From DASPOF01 sp035626155 (GTDB lineage Bacteria; Desulfobacterota; Binatia; Binatales; Binataceae), in NCBI GenBank assembly GCA_035626155.1, contig DASPOF010000041.1, forward strand, positions 1 through 64,000: a DNA stretch of 64,000 nucleotides, given 5' to 3'. Shown piece by piece: positions 45,067 to 53,862 of this stretch (its first letter is position 1; every line of letters starts with the position of its first letter). The notes under the pieces are model-generated. The model saw only the letters and a program-made list of their open reading frames with translations, searched no databases and was not told the origin of the DNA. A program made the translations under genes and the position numbers.

Positions 45067-45211
45067 CGGAGTCGGAGTGCTCCGATTGCTTATCGAAGCC
45101 GGGACATTGTTTCAATTGAGCCGCGAAACCGCCATCCGAATCGGGGAGCCGGCGCGGCGCCGAGGGACCGCAAATCCCGCGGCTTCGCCCGCTTACCTTC
45201 GCGACACGCTG

Positions 45212-46246
45212 CTATCGAGATGCGGGAAATTTGTCCGCATAGACCAAAATCCTGCCCGCCGCCGGGTCGCATACGTACGCTCGGTCTTTATCATCGGCAG
45301 CGACGCAATGCGCATATTTCGCGGTCGCGACCACTCCCAGCACGGCAGGGGTCCCGTTTCCCGCGATTCCGACGACCGCCATCGTGGCGCTCGCGGCGCC
45401 GGGCAAATAGACGTGCGCGAGCCTGGGATTGTAGGCGACGATATCCACGCCCGCCCCGGATGATGCGGACCCCAGTTGTTTGCCGCTATCCATGGCCAGC
45501 ACGCTCAACTTTCCTTCCCGGCAGCCCACAAACAGGAAGCCGCGCAGCGCATCGGATGCGAGCCCGTTCGAGCCGGCGCACGCATTCTTCCAGCGCGCTG
45601 CGATCTTGCGGCTCTTCAAATCGATCGCGAGCGTGGTATCGGTCCGCAGGTTTGTGTACGCGCGGCCGCGCGCATTATCGATCAACAGAGCTTCCGGCCC
45701 GGCCGGCAATTCTATGAAAGCGGCGTGCGACGGCTTCGGCGCGCTGCCCTTGGAAAGCGAGAAGACCTCGATTCTCTGTTCGTGAGGTTCGGTCACCCAG
45801 ACTTCGCTGGTCAAGGCGGAGAAGCGGACATAGTCGGGCCCAGAGGCGAGCGGCGCCCACGCGGCGATCGAGCGGGTCTTCGGATCGATGACGTCGAGCC
45901 GTTTTGCAGTGCGATCGATCGCGAAGAGAAACCCGCCGCCTTCGTCGGCGGAGGTGATTCCCTGCCCTAGACCGCCACCCTTCGCCGGCGCGGTCGAAAA
46001 GCCGCCGATCGACGTGACTGTCATCGTGTCGGGATCGATCAGGTCCAGGTTGCCGGTGCGTCCCGCAGGCACCAATACCCTGTGCAGGGAGCGCGCGAAT
46101 CCGATGTCATCAAGACCGATCACGCCGCCCCCTCCCGGGATTTCAAGCGGCGTCGTCGCACCACCGCCGTCCGCTCCCAGAGCCATCAGCGGCGCTACGA
46201 GCAAGAGGATCGCGAGATGCAAAATCGAAGTCCGAATCGATAGCAT
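45212..46246 (-). CDS. Secreted beta-propeller (YncE-like) protein
   Basis: 344 residues after a cleavable signal peptide (ILHLAILLLVAPLMALGA, about 7-24). Repeated blade-like units are visible: GNLDLIDPDTMTVTSIGG, KRLDVIDPKTRSIAAWAP, TLAIDLKSRKIAARW and LSVLAMDSGKQLGS. This is the pattern of YncE and related periplasmic propellers. Two Cys near 215-230 (NACAGSNG..FVGCREG) and two near the C-terminus (AHCVAADDKDRAYVCD) could form disulfides. The role is unknown. I chose the ATG at 46246, preceded by GGAGAGAGAAG. Confidence 0.75.
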   Translation of the reverse strand: MLSIRTSILHLAILLLVAPLMALGADGGGATTPLEIPGGGGVIGLDDIGFARSLHRVLVPAGRTGNLDLIDPDTMTVTSIGGFSTAPAKGGGLGQGITSADEGGGFLFAIDRTAKRLDVIDPKTRSIAAWAPLASGPDYVRFSALTSEVWVTEPHEQRIEVFSLSKGSAPKPSHAAFIELPAGPEALLIDNARGRAYTNLRTDTTLAIDLKSRKIAARWKNACAGSNGLASDALRGFLFVGCREGKLSVLAMDSGKQLGSASSGAGVDIVAYNPRLAHVYLPGAASATMAVVGIAGNGTPAVLGVVATAKYAHCVAADDKDRAYVCDPAAGRILVYADKFPASR

Positions 46247-46437
46247 GTCTTCTCTCTCCGCTTGAATCAGCGCCCGAGGCCGGCTCAATCGTCCGCGCGA
46301 AAAATCACCCTATCTCCATCGATGGATTTCTAAAAGCGAAACAGCTTGCGATCCCGCGGATTTCGCGATCGCAGCGATTGTTTTTCCTTTTCGCGCGAGC
46401 GCGCTAGGGTGAAGCCCCCTACGAGGAGGTGCGCGCC

Positions 46438-47244
46438 ATGTCCGATTACAGCCGCTATCAATTCATCAAGGTTGAGAAGGAAGACAAGCTCGCCACGGTC
46501 ACGCTCAATCGCCCGGATTCGCTCAACGCGGTCAATCCCGTGCTCCACGCCGAACTCGAGCGCATCTGGCTCGATCTCGCCGACGATGCCGGCATCAATG
46601 CGATCGTGTTCACCGGAGCGGGCCGCGCTTTCTGCGCGGGCGGCGACGTGAAAGGCATGTCGTCGCGCCAGGACACCGGCGACAGCCGGCGCTACGCGCT
46701 CGTCACGCCGGCGCAGGGCCGGCGCATCATCCAGAACATGCTCGAGGTCGAGCAGCCGATCGTCGGTGCGATCAACGGCGATGCGGTCGGGCTGGGCGCG
46801 ACGCTCGCGCTCCTGTGCGACGTCATCGTCGCCAACGAGAAGGCGCGGTTCGGAGACACGCACGTCAAGGTCGGCATAGTCGCCGGCGATGGCGGCGCGG
46901 TCATCTGGCCGCTGCTCATCGGCCCTGCGCGCGCCAAGGAGTTCCTCATGCGCGCCACGTTCATCAACGGCGCCGAGGCGGCGCGAATCGGGCTGGTGAA
47001 TTACGCGGTTGCGCCCGAGGAGGTCCTCGGCAAGGCGCGCGAGATCGCGCGCGAGCTGGCCGATGGCCCGACCTGGGCGATTCGCTTCACCAAGCTCTCG
47101 GTCAACAAGTGGCTGAAGTCGCAGGTGAACCTGATTCTGGATGCATCGCTCGCCTACGAGATGGTGACGTTCAACACCGAGGACCATCGCGAGGCCGCCC
47201 GCGCATTCGTCGAGAAACGCAAGCCTCAGTTCAAGGGAGTGTGA
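46438..47244 (+). CDS. Enoyl-CoA hydratase/isomerase family protein
   Basis: 268 residues of the crotonase fold. CoA and oxyanion residues are AFCAGGDVKGMSS near 62-74 and AINGDAVGLGATLALLCDVI near 108-127. The position of the second catalytic Glu reads DTHVKVGIVAGDGG, with Asp and His instead, so it may be a variant hydratase or isomerase. GAGGAGG stands eight bases before the ATG at 46438. It is distinct from the hydratase at 16266. Confidence 0.85.
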   Translation: MSDYSRYQFIKVEKEDKLATVTLNRPDSLNAVNPVLHAELERIWLDLADDAGINAIVFTGAGRAFCAGGDVKGMSSRQDTGDSRRYALVTPAQGRRIIQNMLEVEQPIVGAINGDAVGLGATLALLCDVIVANEKARFGDTHVKVGIVAGDGGAVIWPLLIGPARAKEFLMRATFINGAEAARIGLVNYAVAPEEVLGKAREIARELADGPTWAIRFTKLSVNKWLKSQVNLILDASLAYEMVTFNTEDHREAARAFVEKRKPQFKGV

Positions 47245-47519
47245 CGCGCGGGGCGCGCAGGGCTGACCGGCGCGCCCGCATCGCCCGCTTTCAATTCAAT
47301 CAGCCGATCCGCGCGGGGGCATCGCGTGAATAATTGACATGCGATTCCCGCCGGGCGCGGGCCCCGGCGAGGCAGAGCCTCGTCCCGCCGGGACTTGGAA
47401 CGCGCGCCCCCCCGCCTTGACGGCGCGGTCCGCACCCGGAATCATACTAGCAGGCGGCTTAAGGAGTAATTTTCAAGAGGGCGCCCGATCAGCCATGGAG
47501 CGACAGTCCAGGCCGTCGA

Positions 47520-48221
47520 ATGTGCGGACAGAGGTGGCGCGGAGTCGAGGTTCAAATCCGTCGCATTAGTACAAATTCCCGGCTGATGCCGGTGGCTCTG
47601 GCGTGCGGCGCGCTCGCGATGCCGGTGGCGTTGGGCGGATGCTGGTTGCCTGCTCTCGAGCTGGCGCCGGCCGGCCTGCAGGCGCTCTCGATGCTGGGCA
47701 ACGGGGCGGCGAGGTTGTTTGGAGGCGGCAGCACGACCGATCCGCGGGCCGAAGAGCAGGAAGCCGAGGAGCAGGCGGCCGCGGAGGAAGAGGCAGAGAA
47801 ACAGGAGATCCCGAAGGCGGACAAGACCTGCGCTGATCTCCAGCTCCAGGCGCCGCCAATAATCGAGTTCAACTCCGCCACCTCGGGATCGATTCAGTAT
47901 CGCGAGGTGGGGCTGGGCGGAACCGCCGGCGCGCGGCAGTGGGTAGCCGTACGCGACAACAATGCGAACGCGGACGGATGGATCGCTGCAACTAATCTTT
48001 CCAAGATGGATTTCCGCCCTCCGATCGAGGGTGCCCTATCCGCCGGCGGCAGTACCTATTTGGCCTATGCGCCCGCCGAGGCGCATGATGAAGTCGAGCG
48101 CAATCAACTTTTGATATTTGCCGTCGATTTCGGGCCGAGCGTAGGCACGTTCCGCTGGAACGATCGAGTGTATAGCTACACTACGATGCGCAAGCTGCCC
48201 TGCTTCGCTTCGCCGGACTGA
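47520..48221 (+). CDS. Lipoprotein with acidic linker and SH3-like C-terminal domain
   Basis: 233 residues if the GTG at 47520 is used. An ATG at 47586 is possible but would leave no positive N-region. The signal ends VALGGC (lipidated Cys near 41). A linker of Glu and Ala (EEQEAEEQAAAEEEAEKQE, about 78-98) follows, then a beta-rich domain with WVAVRDNNANADGWIAATNLS, which looks like an SH3-type or bacterial-SH3 fold. It is probably an outer-membrane or inner-membrane anchored envelope protein of unknown role. The start codon is uncertain and no ribosome site is convincing. Confidence 0.65.
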   Translation: MCGQRWRGVEVQIRRISTNSRLMPVALACGALAMPVALGGCWLPALELAPAGLQALSMLGNGAARLFGGGSTTDPRAEEQEAEEQAAAEEEAEKQEIPKADKTCADLQLQAPPIIEFNSATSGSIQYREVGLGGTAGARQWVAVRDNNANADGWIAATNLSKMDFRPPIEGALSAGGSTYLAYAPAEAHDEVERNQLLIFAVDFGPSVGTFRWNDRVYSYTTMRKLPCFASPD

Positions 48222-48258
48222 GTAATTAGATTCGCTCGCCTTTGGGGCCAATAGCCAA

Positions 48259-49392
48259 CTAGTCCACCGATTTGCGGAAGCGCGCGACGCTGACGACCAG
48301 CAGAATCAAGGTCAGCACGGCGAGCGCCAGAAACTGGGGCCACAGGACCGCCAGCCCGACGCCTTTGAGGAAGGTGCCTCGCAGTATCACCAGAAAATAC
48401 CGCAGCGGGTCGGCATAGGTGATTATCTGCATCGCCCGGGGCATGCTGGTGATCGGAAAGGAGAAGCCTGACAAGGTAAACGCGGGGTTCAGAAAGAAGA
48501 AGCTGGAAGCCAGGGCCTGCTGCTGGGTCGAGGAAAGCGTCGAGATCAGCAGCCCGACACCGAGCGTGCTCAAAAGGAAGAGAACGAGTCCGAAGAGCAG
48601 CACCAGCGGGTCTCCGCGAAACGGCACTTGAAACCAGAGGGTACCGGCGACTGCGACCAGCGCCGCGTCGCCGAGCCCGACCAGGAAAAACGGGATGGTC
48701 TTGCCGAGGATCAATTCGATGGGCCTGATCGGCGTGACCATGACCTGTTCGAGCGTCCCGATTTCGCGCTCGCGAACGATCGCAAACGAGGTCAGGGTCA
48801 CCACCATAACGAGCGTGATGCTGCCGATGAGACCGGGGACGAAAAACCATTGGCTGTTGAGGTCGGGGTTGTACCAGGGGCGCTGTTCAAGGTCGATCTG
48901 CGGCACGACCGCCGCCATCGCGGGCATGATCTGATTGAGCCGATCGCGCGCATAGTCCTCGGCAAACCGGTTGGCAATTTGATTGACGTATCCGACTGCG
49001 ATCAGCGCGGTATTGGAGTTGGTTCCGTCCACGATCACCTGCAAATGCGCGGTCTGTCCCTTGCGCAGCAGCTCCGCGAAGCCGGGCTCGACCTCGAGCA
49101 CCATCGGAATGTCGCTGCGTCCCACGAGCGCCTTCAACTCCCGCTCGTTGCGGAGGACCTTCACCGCATCGAACCGGCCCGTGAAGGTGAACCGGCTCAG
49201 CAGGTCGCGGCTTTCCTGGCTGTGATCGAAATCGATCACGGCGATCTCCATGTGGTTAACCTCGAATGTGGCCGCATAGCCGAAAATGAGCATCTGGGCG
49301 ATCGGCGGCACCAGCAACTGAAAGCGCGCATACTTGTCGCGTCTGAGCTGGAGAAACTCCTTGATGATTATGCGCCAGATGCGGTCGAACAT
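48259..49392 (-). CDS. ABC-2 type transporter permease
   Basis: 377 residues. One transmembrane helix at the N-terminus (PPIAQMLIFGYAATF) is followed by a large periplasmic domain with ISRDLLSRFTFTG-like content (HSQESRDLLSRFTFTGRFDAV). Five hydrophobic segments follow in the C-half. The signature FAIVREREIGTLEQVMVTPI lies near 205-225. This matches YbhR/YbhS-type permeases. It is the last gene of the five-gene exporter operon, separated from the preceding permease gene by the copy B repeat. Confidence 0.88.
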   Translation of the reverse strand: MFDRIWRIIIKEFLQLRRDKYARFQLLVPPIAQMLIFGYAATFEVNHMEIAVIDFDHSQESRDLLSRFTFTGRFDAVKVLRNERELKALVGRSDIPMVLEVEPGFAELLRKGQTAHLQVIVDGTNSNTALIAVGYVNQIANRFAEDYARDRLNQIMPAMAAVVPQIDLEQRPWYNPDLNSQWFFVPGLIGSITLVMVVTLTSFAIVREREIGTLEQVMVTPIRPIELILGKTIPFFLVGLGDAALVAVAGTLWFQVPFRGDPLVLLFGLVLFLLSTLGVGLLISTLSSTQQQALASSFFFLNPAFTLSGFSFPITSMPRAMQIITYADPLRYFLVILRGTFLKGVGLAVLWPQFLALAVLTLILLVVSVARFRKSVD

Positions 49393-49402
49393 GGTAATGC
49401 AC

Positions 49403-49561
49403 TAGCAAGCTGATGATAAATCACAGCCTGCTCTCCCTTTCTTATCTCCCCCGGAAAAGACCGGGGGAGAAGATAAAGGACAGAAGCCAGGTTTTACGCA
49501 GGATGTTGAGACCGCAGGACGGTCGAACTGCGCGGATTTGGCTTTTCTCAACATCCTGCTA
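49403..49561 (+). repeat. Dispersed hairpin element, long form (copy B)
   Basis: It starts TAGCAAGC at 49403 and ends ATCCTGCTA at 49561. Hairpin 1 is at 49404-49432. Hairpin 2 is CTTATCTCCCCCGG (49441-49454) against CCGGGGGAGAAGATAAAG (49461-49478). Hairpin 3, the 64-bp module, is GCAGGATGTTGAGACC (49498-49513) against TCTCAACATCCTGC (49546-49559), with GACC/GGTC pairing inside. It fills most of the gap between the two permease genes, and its last three bases (CTA) are the reverse complement of the TAG stop of the upstream permease gene. Confidence 0.85.
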
Positions 49562-50695
49562 TTGCAACTGCTTGCGGAATGCGCGGGTGGCGAAATAGCC
49601 GATGACCACCGCGTAGACAGTCATTGCTATGATCTGCGGGGCCAGATCGGGGATACCGGCTCCGCCCAGGAAAATGCGCTTCAGTGCGCTCACATAGTAA
49701 CGGCTATAAACCACGTAGGTGATTGCTCTGATCGTTGCCGGCATCTGATCGATCGGGAAAGCGAATCCCGACAGCATCGTGGTGGGCAGCAGGGTGACCA
49801 ACAGTGCGTACTGGCTTGCGCCGAGCTGGCTGCGGGTCGTGACGGAGATGATGTAGCCGATCCCGAGAACCACGATCAGAAACAGCGTGGTGACGAAGAA
49901 GAAGGCCACCCGCCCGCCCCGGAACGGCACGCCAAACCAGCCGACTGCAAAAACTGCGCTGAACGCGGCATCGGCCAATCCGATGAGCAGGTAGGGACCG
50001 AGCTTGCCGGCCATAATTTCCAGCGCGGTGATCGGCGTGGCGATGAGCTGCTCCATAGTGCCGCGTTCCCACTCGCGCGCGATCGTAAGCGATGAAAGCA
50101 GCGCGCCTGTCAACGCCATCACGAGTGCGACGGCCCCCGGAATGATGAAATCCTTGCTTTCCAGATCCTCATTGAACCAGGTGCGATAGTCGACGCTGAG
50201 CGGGACCATCGCCTGCTGCGAAAGACCGCGGCGGGCGAACCAATCGAGCTGCACCTGCCTTTGATAGGTTCCCACCACCGCCTCGGCGTAACCCTCCGCG
50301 AGCTGCGCACTGTTGTCATCGGTGCCATCGAGCAGCGCCTGGACCTCGGTCCGCCCCGCGTCGTCGAGACGCTTGGAGAAGTCCCAGGGAATTACAATAC
50401 CCAGTTTGCACTGGTCGGCATCGATGGCTCTCACGAGGTCGCCATAGTTATTAACGACCTTGACGACATCGAAGTATTGCGAGGCTTGAAACCCCTTGAG
50501 CAGCGCCTGGCTGTCCTGGCTGCCCTCCTGGTCGAAGACGTAGACCGGTATGTGGTTGGCATCGAGCCGCGCCCCGTAACCGAGCATCAGGATCTGAATC
50601 AGAGGGAGGAACAGCGCGATTACGAGGCTGCGCGGATCGCGGCGCACCTGAATGAATTCCTTGCGGCTCATCGCGATGGTGCGCCGCAGATTCAT
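49559..50695 (-). CDS. ABC-2 type transporter permease
   Basis: 378 residues, paralogous in architecture to the permease at 48259. N-terminal helix IALFLPLIQILMLGYGARL, periplasmic domain, and FLTIAR-type signature TIAREWERGTMEQLIATPIT near 225-245, then five hydrophobic segments. It probably forms a heteromeric permease with the downstream paralogue. The start overlaps the stop of the ATPase gene (ATGA). Its stop codon TAG is formed by the terminal bases of the copy B repeat. Confidence 0.88.
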   Translation of the reverse strand: MNLRRTIAMSRKEFIQVRRDPRSLVIALFLPLIQILMLGYGARLDANHIPVYVFDQEGSQDSQALLKGFQASQYFDVVKVVNNYGDLVRAIDADQCKLGIVIPWDFSKRLDDAGRTEVQALLDGTDDNSAQLAEGYAEAVVGTYQRQVQLDWFARRGLSQQAMVPLSVDYRTWFNEDLESKDFIIPGAVALVMALTGALLSSLTIAREWERGTMEQLIATPITALEIMAGKLGPYLLIGLADAAFSAVFAVGWFGVPFRGGRVAFFFVTTLFLIVVLGIGYIISVTTRSQLGASQYALLVTLLPTTMLSGFAFPIDQMPATIRAITYVVYSRYYVSALKRIFLGGAGIPDLAPQIIAMTVYAVVIGYFATRAFRKQLQ

Positions 50696-51645
50696 CGGGG
50701 GGCCTCGCTACCCAGGCTGCGCCCTCCCGTCAGCGAGACGAAGGCATCCTCGAGCGACGGGCTTATGCGCTCGATTCGGTCCAGCTTGATTTCGTGCGCC
50801 GCCAAAAAGGCCGGCAGTTCGGTAAGGGGCTGCCGGCCGGTTTCGACTACCACGTGCAGGGCGGCGCCGAACACCGAAGCCTCGATCACTCCGGGCGCCT
50901 GCTTGATCGCGGCCAGCGCTCCACCGAGCGGGCTGCACTCGACCAGCAACAGATCGCCTCGCGTCGCGGTTTGCTTGATCTCGCTTGGGGTTCCCATCGC
51001 GACGATCCGGCCCTGTTCTATGAGAGCCAGCCGGTTGCAGTATTCCGCCTCGTCCATGTAATGCGTGGTGACCAGGATCGTGACGTTTTGTCGCGACATC
51101 TCGTGAATGAGGTCCCAGAACTGGCGGCGCGAGAGCGGATCGACTCCGGCGGTGGGTTCGTCAAGGAAGAGCACCTTCGGGCGGTGCAGCACCGCGCATC
51201 CCAGAGCGAGCCGTTGCTTCCAGCCGCCTGAAAGCTCCCCGGTCAGCAACTGCTCGCTGCCCGCCAGGCCAGCCATCCTTACCGCCCACGCGATCCGTTC
51301 GGCGAGCATCGATCCCTTAACCCCGTAGAGGCCGCCGAAGAATTGCAGGTTCTCGATCGCGGTCAAGTCGTTGTACAGCGAGAACTTCTGCGACATGTAG
51401 CCGATGTGCTGGCGAGTCTCTTCCGCGTGGCGCGCTACGTCGAATCCGGCAACGGTCGCGCGGCCCGCGCTCGGAGTGAGCAGGCCGCAGAGCATCCGTA
51501 TGGTGGTGGATTTTCCCGAGCCGTTAGGCCCAAGCAGGCCGAAAATCTCGCCCGATCGGATTTGGAAGCTCACTCGGTCGACCGCGGTGAACGTGCCGAA
51601 CCGCTTGACCAGCTTGTCGACCAGGATTGATGGCAGCTCGTTCAT
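50692..51645 (-). CDS. ABC transporter ATP-binding protein
   Basis: 317 residues. Walker A GLLGPNGSGKSTTIRML near 37-53, Q-loop region YMSQKFSLY, signature TGELSGGWKQRLALGCA near 137-153, Walker B VLFLDEPTAGVDPLSRRQ near 160-177, and the H-loop VTTHYMDEAEYC. The C-terminal ~75 residues are an extra domain common in this exporter class. It is the second ATPase of the operon; in Escherichia coli the two are fused in YbhF. Confidence 0.92.
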   Translation of the reverse strand: MNELPSILVDKLVKRFGTFTAVDRVSFQIRSGEIFGLLGPNGSGKSTTIRMLCGLLTPSAGRATVAGFDVARHAEETRQHIGYMSQKFSLYNDLTAIENLQFFGGLYGVKGSMLAERIAWAVRMAGLAGSEQLLTGELSGGWKQRLALGCAVLHRPKVLFLDEPTAGVDPLSRRQFWDLIHEMSRQNVTILVTTHYMDEAEYCNRLALIEQGRIVAMGTPSEIKQTATRGDLLLVECSPLGGALAAIKQAPGVIEASVFGAALHVVVETGRQPLTELPAFLAAHEIKLDRIERISPSLEDAFVSLTGGRSLGSEAPR

Positions 51646-51648
51646 CGA

Positions 51649-52587
51649 TCACGAGCCCTTTGCCGCCTGCTGCGAGATCGCATAGACGAAGACGTCCTCG
51701 ACGCTCGCCGGGATGCGGCGCAGGTCGCCGAAAGGGAGTCGATCGCGCTCGAACCTGGCGCGCAACTGCGCGGCGCGCCGGTCGACATCATCGACCACCA
51801 CATGGAGCGCGTCGCCCATCGCCGTCGCGCTCAAAACCCCCTCCTCGCCAGCGGCCGCAGCCTGGAGCGTCTGCGGATCCGCCGAACTCACCGACAGGAC
51901 CGCGCCGGGCAGCATCTCTTTAAGCTCATCCGGGGTGCCGAAGAACATGCGGCGGCCCTGATGCATCAGCAGCAGCCGATGGCATCGCTCCGCCTCGTCG
52001 AGATAAGCGGTCGAGACCAGCACGGTCACATTCTCGAAGACGAGCGAATAGAGGATGCTCCACAGCTCGCGGCGCGAGACCGGATCAACTCCCGTAGTAG
52101 GCTCATCGAGCAGCAGCAGTTGCGGCGTATGGATCAGGGCGCAGGCGATGCCAAGCTTGCGTTTCATGCCGCCGGAGAGCTGGCCCGCCAGCCGGTCGCG
52201 AAACGGACTCATGCCGCAGGCTGCGAGCAACTGCTGTTCGCGCTGCTCGCGCTCGGCGCGGCTCACCTCGAAGATGTCGGCGTAAAAGCGGATGTTCTCG
52301 GCAACGGTAAGGTCCTCGTAGAGGCCGAAATGCTGAGGCATGTAGCTGATGCGGCTCTTCACCGATTCGGGATCGGCTAGCACATCCTGCCCGGCGAGAA
52401 GGGCGGAGCCGCCGTCGGCGGCAAGGACTCCCGCGAGAATGCGCAGCGTAGTGGTTTTCCCCGCACCATCGGGACCCACCAGGCCAAGGATTTCGCCCTT
52501 CTGCGCGGTGAAGCTCAAATTGTCCACCGCGCTCACTTTATCGAAGCGTTTCGTCAAGCCGCTGACGAGGACGATTTCGTCGCTCAT
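51649..52587 (-). CDS. ABC transporter ATP-binding protein
   Basis: 312 residues. Walker A GLVGPDGAGKTTTLRILAG near 39-57 (Asp where Asn is usual), signature AGQLSGGMKRKLGIACA near 139-155, Walker B LLLLDEPTTGVDPVSRREL near 162-180. H-loop STAYLDEAERCHR has Ala-Tyr in place of the usual His, as in the first nucleotide-binding domain of YbhF. This asymmetry suggests it is the non-canonical half of a heterodimer with the next ATPase. The start overlaps the HlyD stop (ATGA). Confidence 0.92.
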   Translation of the reverse strand: MSDEIVLVSGLTKRFDKVSAVDNLSFTAQKGEILGLVGPDGAGKTTTLRILAGVLAADGGSALLAGQDVLADPESVKSRISYMPQHFGLYEDLTVAENIRFYADIFEVSRAEREQREQQLLAACGMSPFRDRLAGQLSGGMKRKLGIACALIHTPQLLLLDEPTTGVDPVSRRELWSILYSLVFENVTVLVSTAYLDEAERCHRLLLMHQGRRMFFGTPDELKEMLPGAVLSVSSADPQTLQAAAAGEEGVLSATAMGDALHVVVDDVDRRAAQLRARFERDRLPFGDLRRIPASVEDVFVYAISQQAAKGS

Positions 52588-53570
52588 CGCGATCCCGGCG
52601 GGCTCAGCTCGATAGCGGCGTCGGCGGGCATTCCGGGCTTGAGTTCGTGGCTCTGGTTCTCGACGTCGATCCTGATCCGGTACACCAGCGTGACGCGCTC
52701 GGCGTGGGTCTCGACGCTCTTGGGCGTGAATTCGGCATTCTGCGAGATCATCGAGATGCGGCCGACGTACTTCTGCCCCGGGTAGCTGTCGGTCGTGATC
52801 AAAGCGGCCTGCCCGAAGCGAACGCGGCCGATATCGGTCTCGTTGATGTATGCGCGCAGCCAGACGTGGTCGAGGTCGGCCAGGGTAAACACCGGCGTCC
52901 CGGGCTGCATGTCTTCGCCCAACTCCGCATTTCGCACCAGAATTACGCCTGAAAAAGGAGCGTAGAGGGTTGTGTATCCGAGAATGATTTTGGCGAGTTT
53001 CAGGCTTTCCTCGGCGTTTTTGACGCTGGCCTGCACGACGGTGACATTCTCTTCGGCCGCGGCTTGAAGAGCCTGGTCGCGCAGAAGGGCCGCGTTCGAT
53101 TGCTTCAGCGCGGTTTCGGCGAGGTCGCGGATCTGAGTCGGGATGACGGCGTTCTTCCAAAGCTCCTGATCGCGCTGGTAGTCGATGGTCTTTTCCCAGA
53201 GGTCTGCCTGGTCGCTCGTGACCGTGCGTTTGGCCGCTTCCAGGTTGCGCAGCGCAAGAGTGAATTGGCGTTGCTGGACCAGCAGGGCGGCTTCATCAAC
53301 GGCGACCTGCTGGCGGTAGTCGTGGTCCTCGAGGCGCGCCAGCAGAGTGCCGGCCTTCACCCACTGACCCTCGTCAAATGGCAGCTCGACGATCCGCGAT
53401 TGAACGGTCTTGAAGCTGAGCACGCTTTCGTGCGCCTCGATGTTGCCCGAGACTACCAGCGTGTTTGCGGCCGGTTTCGGCCACATCCAGAGGTAGCCGG
53501 CAACCGCCGCGGCGGCGAGTACGACCAGGATCGCGCTTGAGACGGCTAAATTTCGACGATGCAACGGCAC
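52584..53570 (-). CDS. HlyD family periplasmic adaptor (membrane fusion) protein
   Basis: 328 residues. N-terminal anchor (AVSSAILVVLAAAAVAGYLW, about 9-28), lipoyl-like half VVSGNIEAHESVLSFKT, a long coiled-coil hairpin (about 85-200), then the second lipoyl-like half LYAPFSGVILVRNAEL and a beta-barrel (VRFGQAALITTDSYPGQKY). It matches YbhG. It starts with GTG at 53570 and is the first gene of the operon. With two ATPases and two permeases it forms a tripartite exporter of unknown substrate. Confidence 0.9.
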   Translation of the reverse strand: MPLHRRNLAVSSAILVVLAAAAVAGYLWMWPKPAANTLVVSGNIEAHESVLSFKTVQSRIVELPFDEGQWVKAGTLLARLEDHDYRQQVAVDEAALLVQQRQFTLALRNLEAAKRTVTSDQADLWEKTIDYQRDQELWKNAVIPTQIRDLAETALKQSNAALLRDQALQAAAEENVTVVQASVKNAEESLKLAKIILGYTTLYAPFSGVILVRNAELGEDMQPGTPVFTLADLDHVWLRAYINETDIGRVRFGQAALITTDSYPGQKYVGRISMISQNAEFTPKSVETHAERVTLVYRIRIDVENQSHELKPGMPADAAIELSPPGSR

Positions 53571-53714
53571 CGGCCCCTAGGGAGCGAAATTCGTGCCTGC
53601 GACGCCCGTGACACGAGTGCAACATGAGCTGCACCGCTTGTAGCAATCGGATGCACAGTCTTTTCGATCGATGGTCCTTATACCGCCCGACCCCTCTCGC
53701 CACGTGCCTTCATC

Positions 53715-53745
53715 ATAAGACGAGTCGGGAGATAAAACGAGTCGG
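53715..53745. repeat. Two 14-bp direct repeats, period 17
   Basis: ATAAGACGAGTCGG (53715-53728) and ATAAAACGAGTCGG (53732-53745) differ at one base. They lie about 145 bases before the start of the HlyD-type exporter operon on the minus strand. The spacing would fit a tandem operator, but no regulator gene is adjacent. Confidence 0.4.
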
Positions 53746-53862
53746 ATGAGATTCGGTCGCCTGCTGGAGGCCGAAACGGAGGCAACTCCCGTTCAGGGAG
53801 ATAAGAGGAGGGCATTGGCACAGAGAATTAGTTTCTCAACGCCGATCCCCTTGCCCGTAAGC

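Noticed and set aside
47448..47460. TAGCAGGCGGCTT resembling the left end of the long repeat
   Set aside because: Only the first nine bases match and none of the following hairpins are present, so it is not counted as a copy.
47544..47570. GGTTCAAATCCG resembling a tRNA T arm
   Set aside because: Only two stem pairs can form, and no acceptor, D or anticodon arm is present; it lies inside the lipoprotein reading frame.
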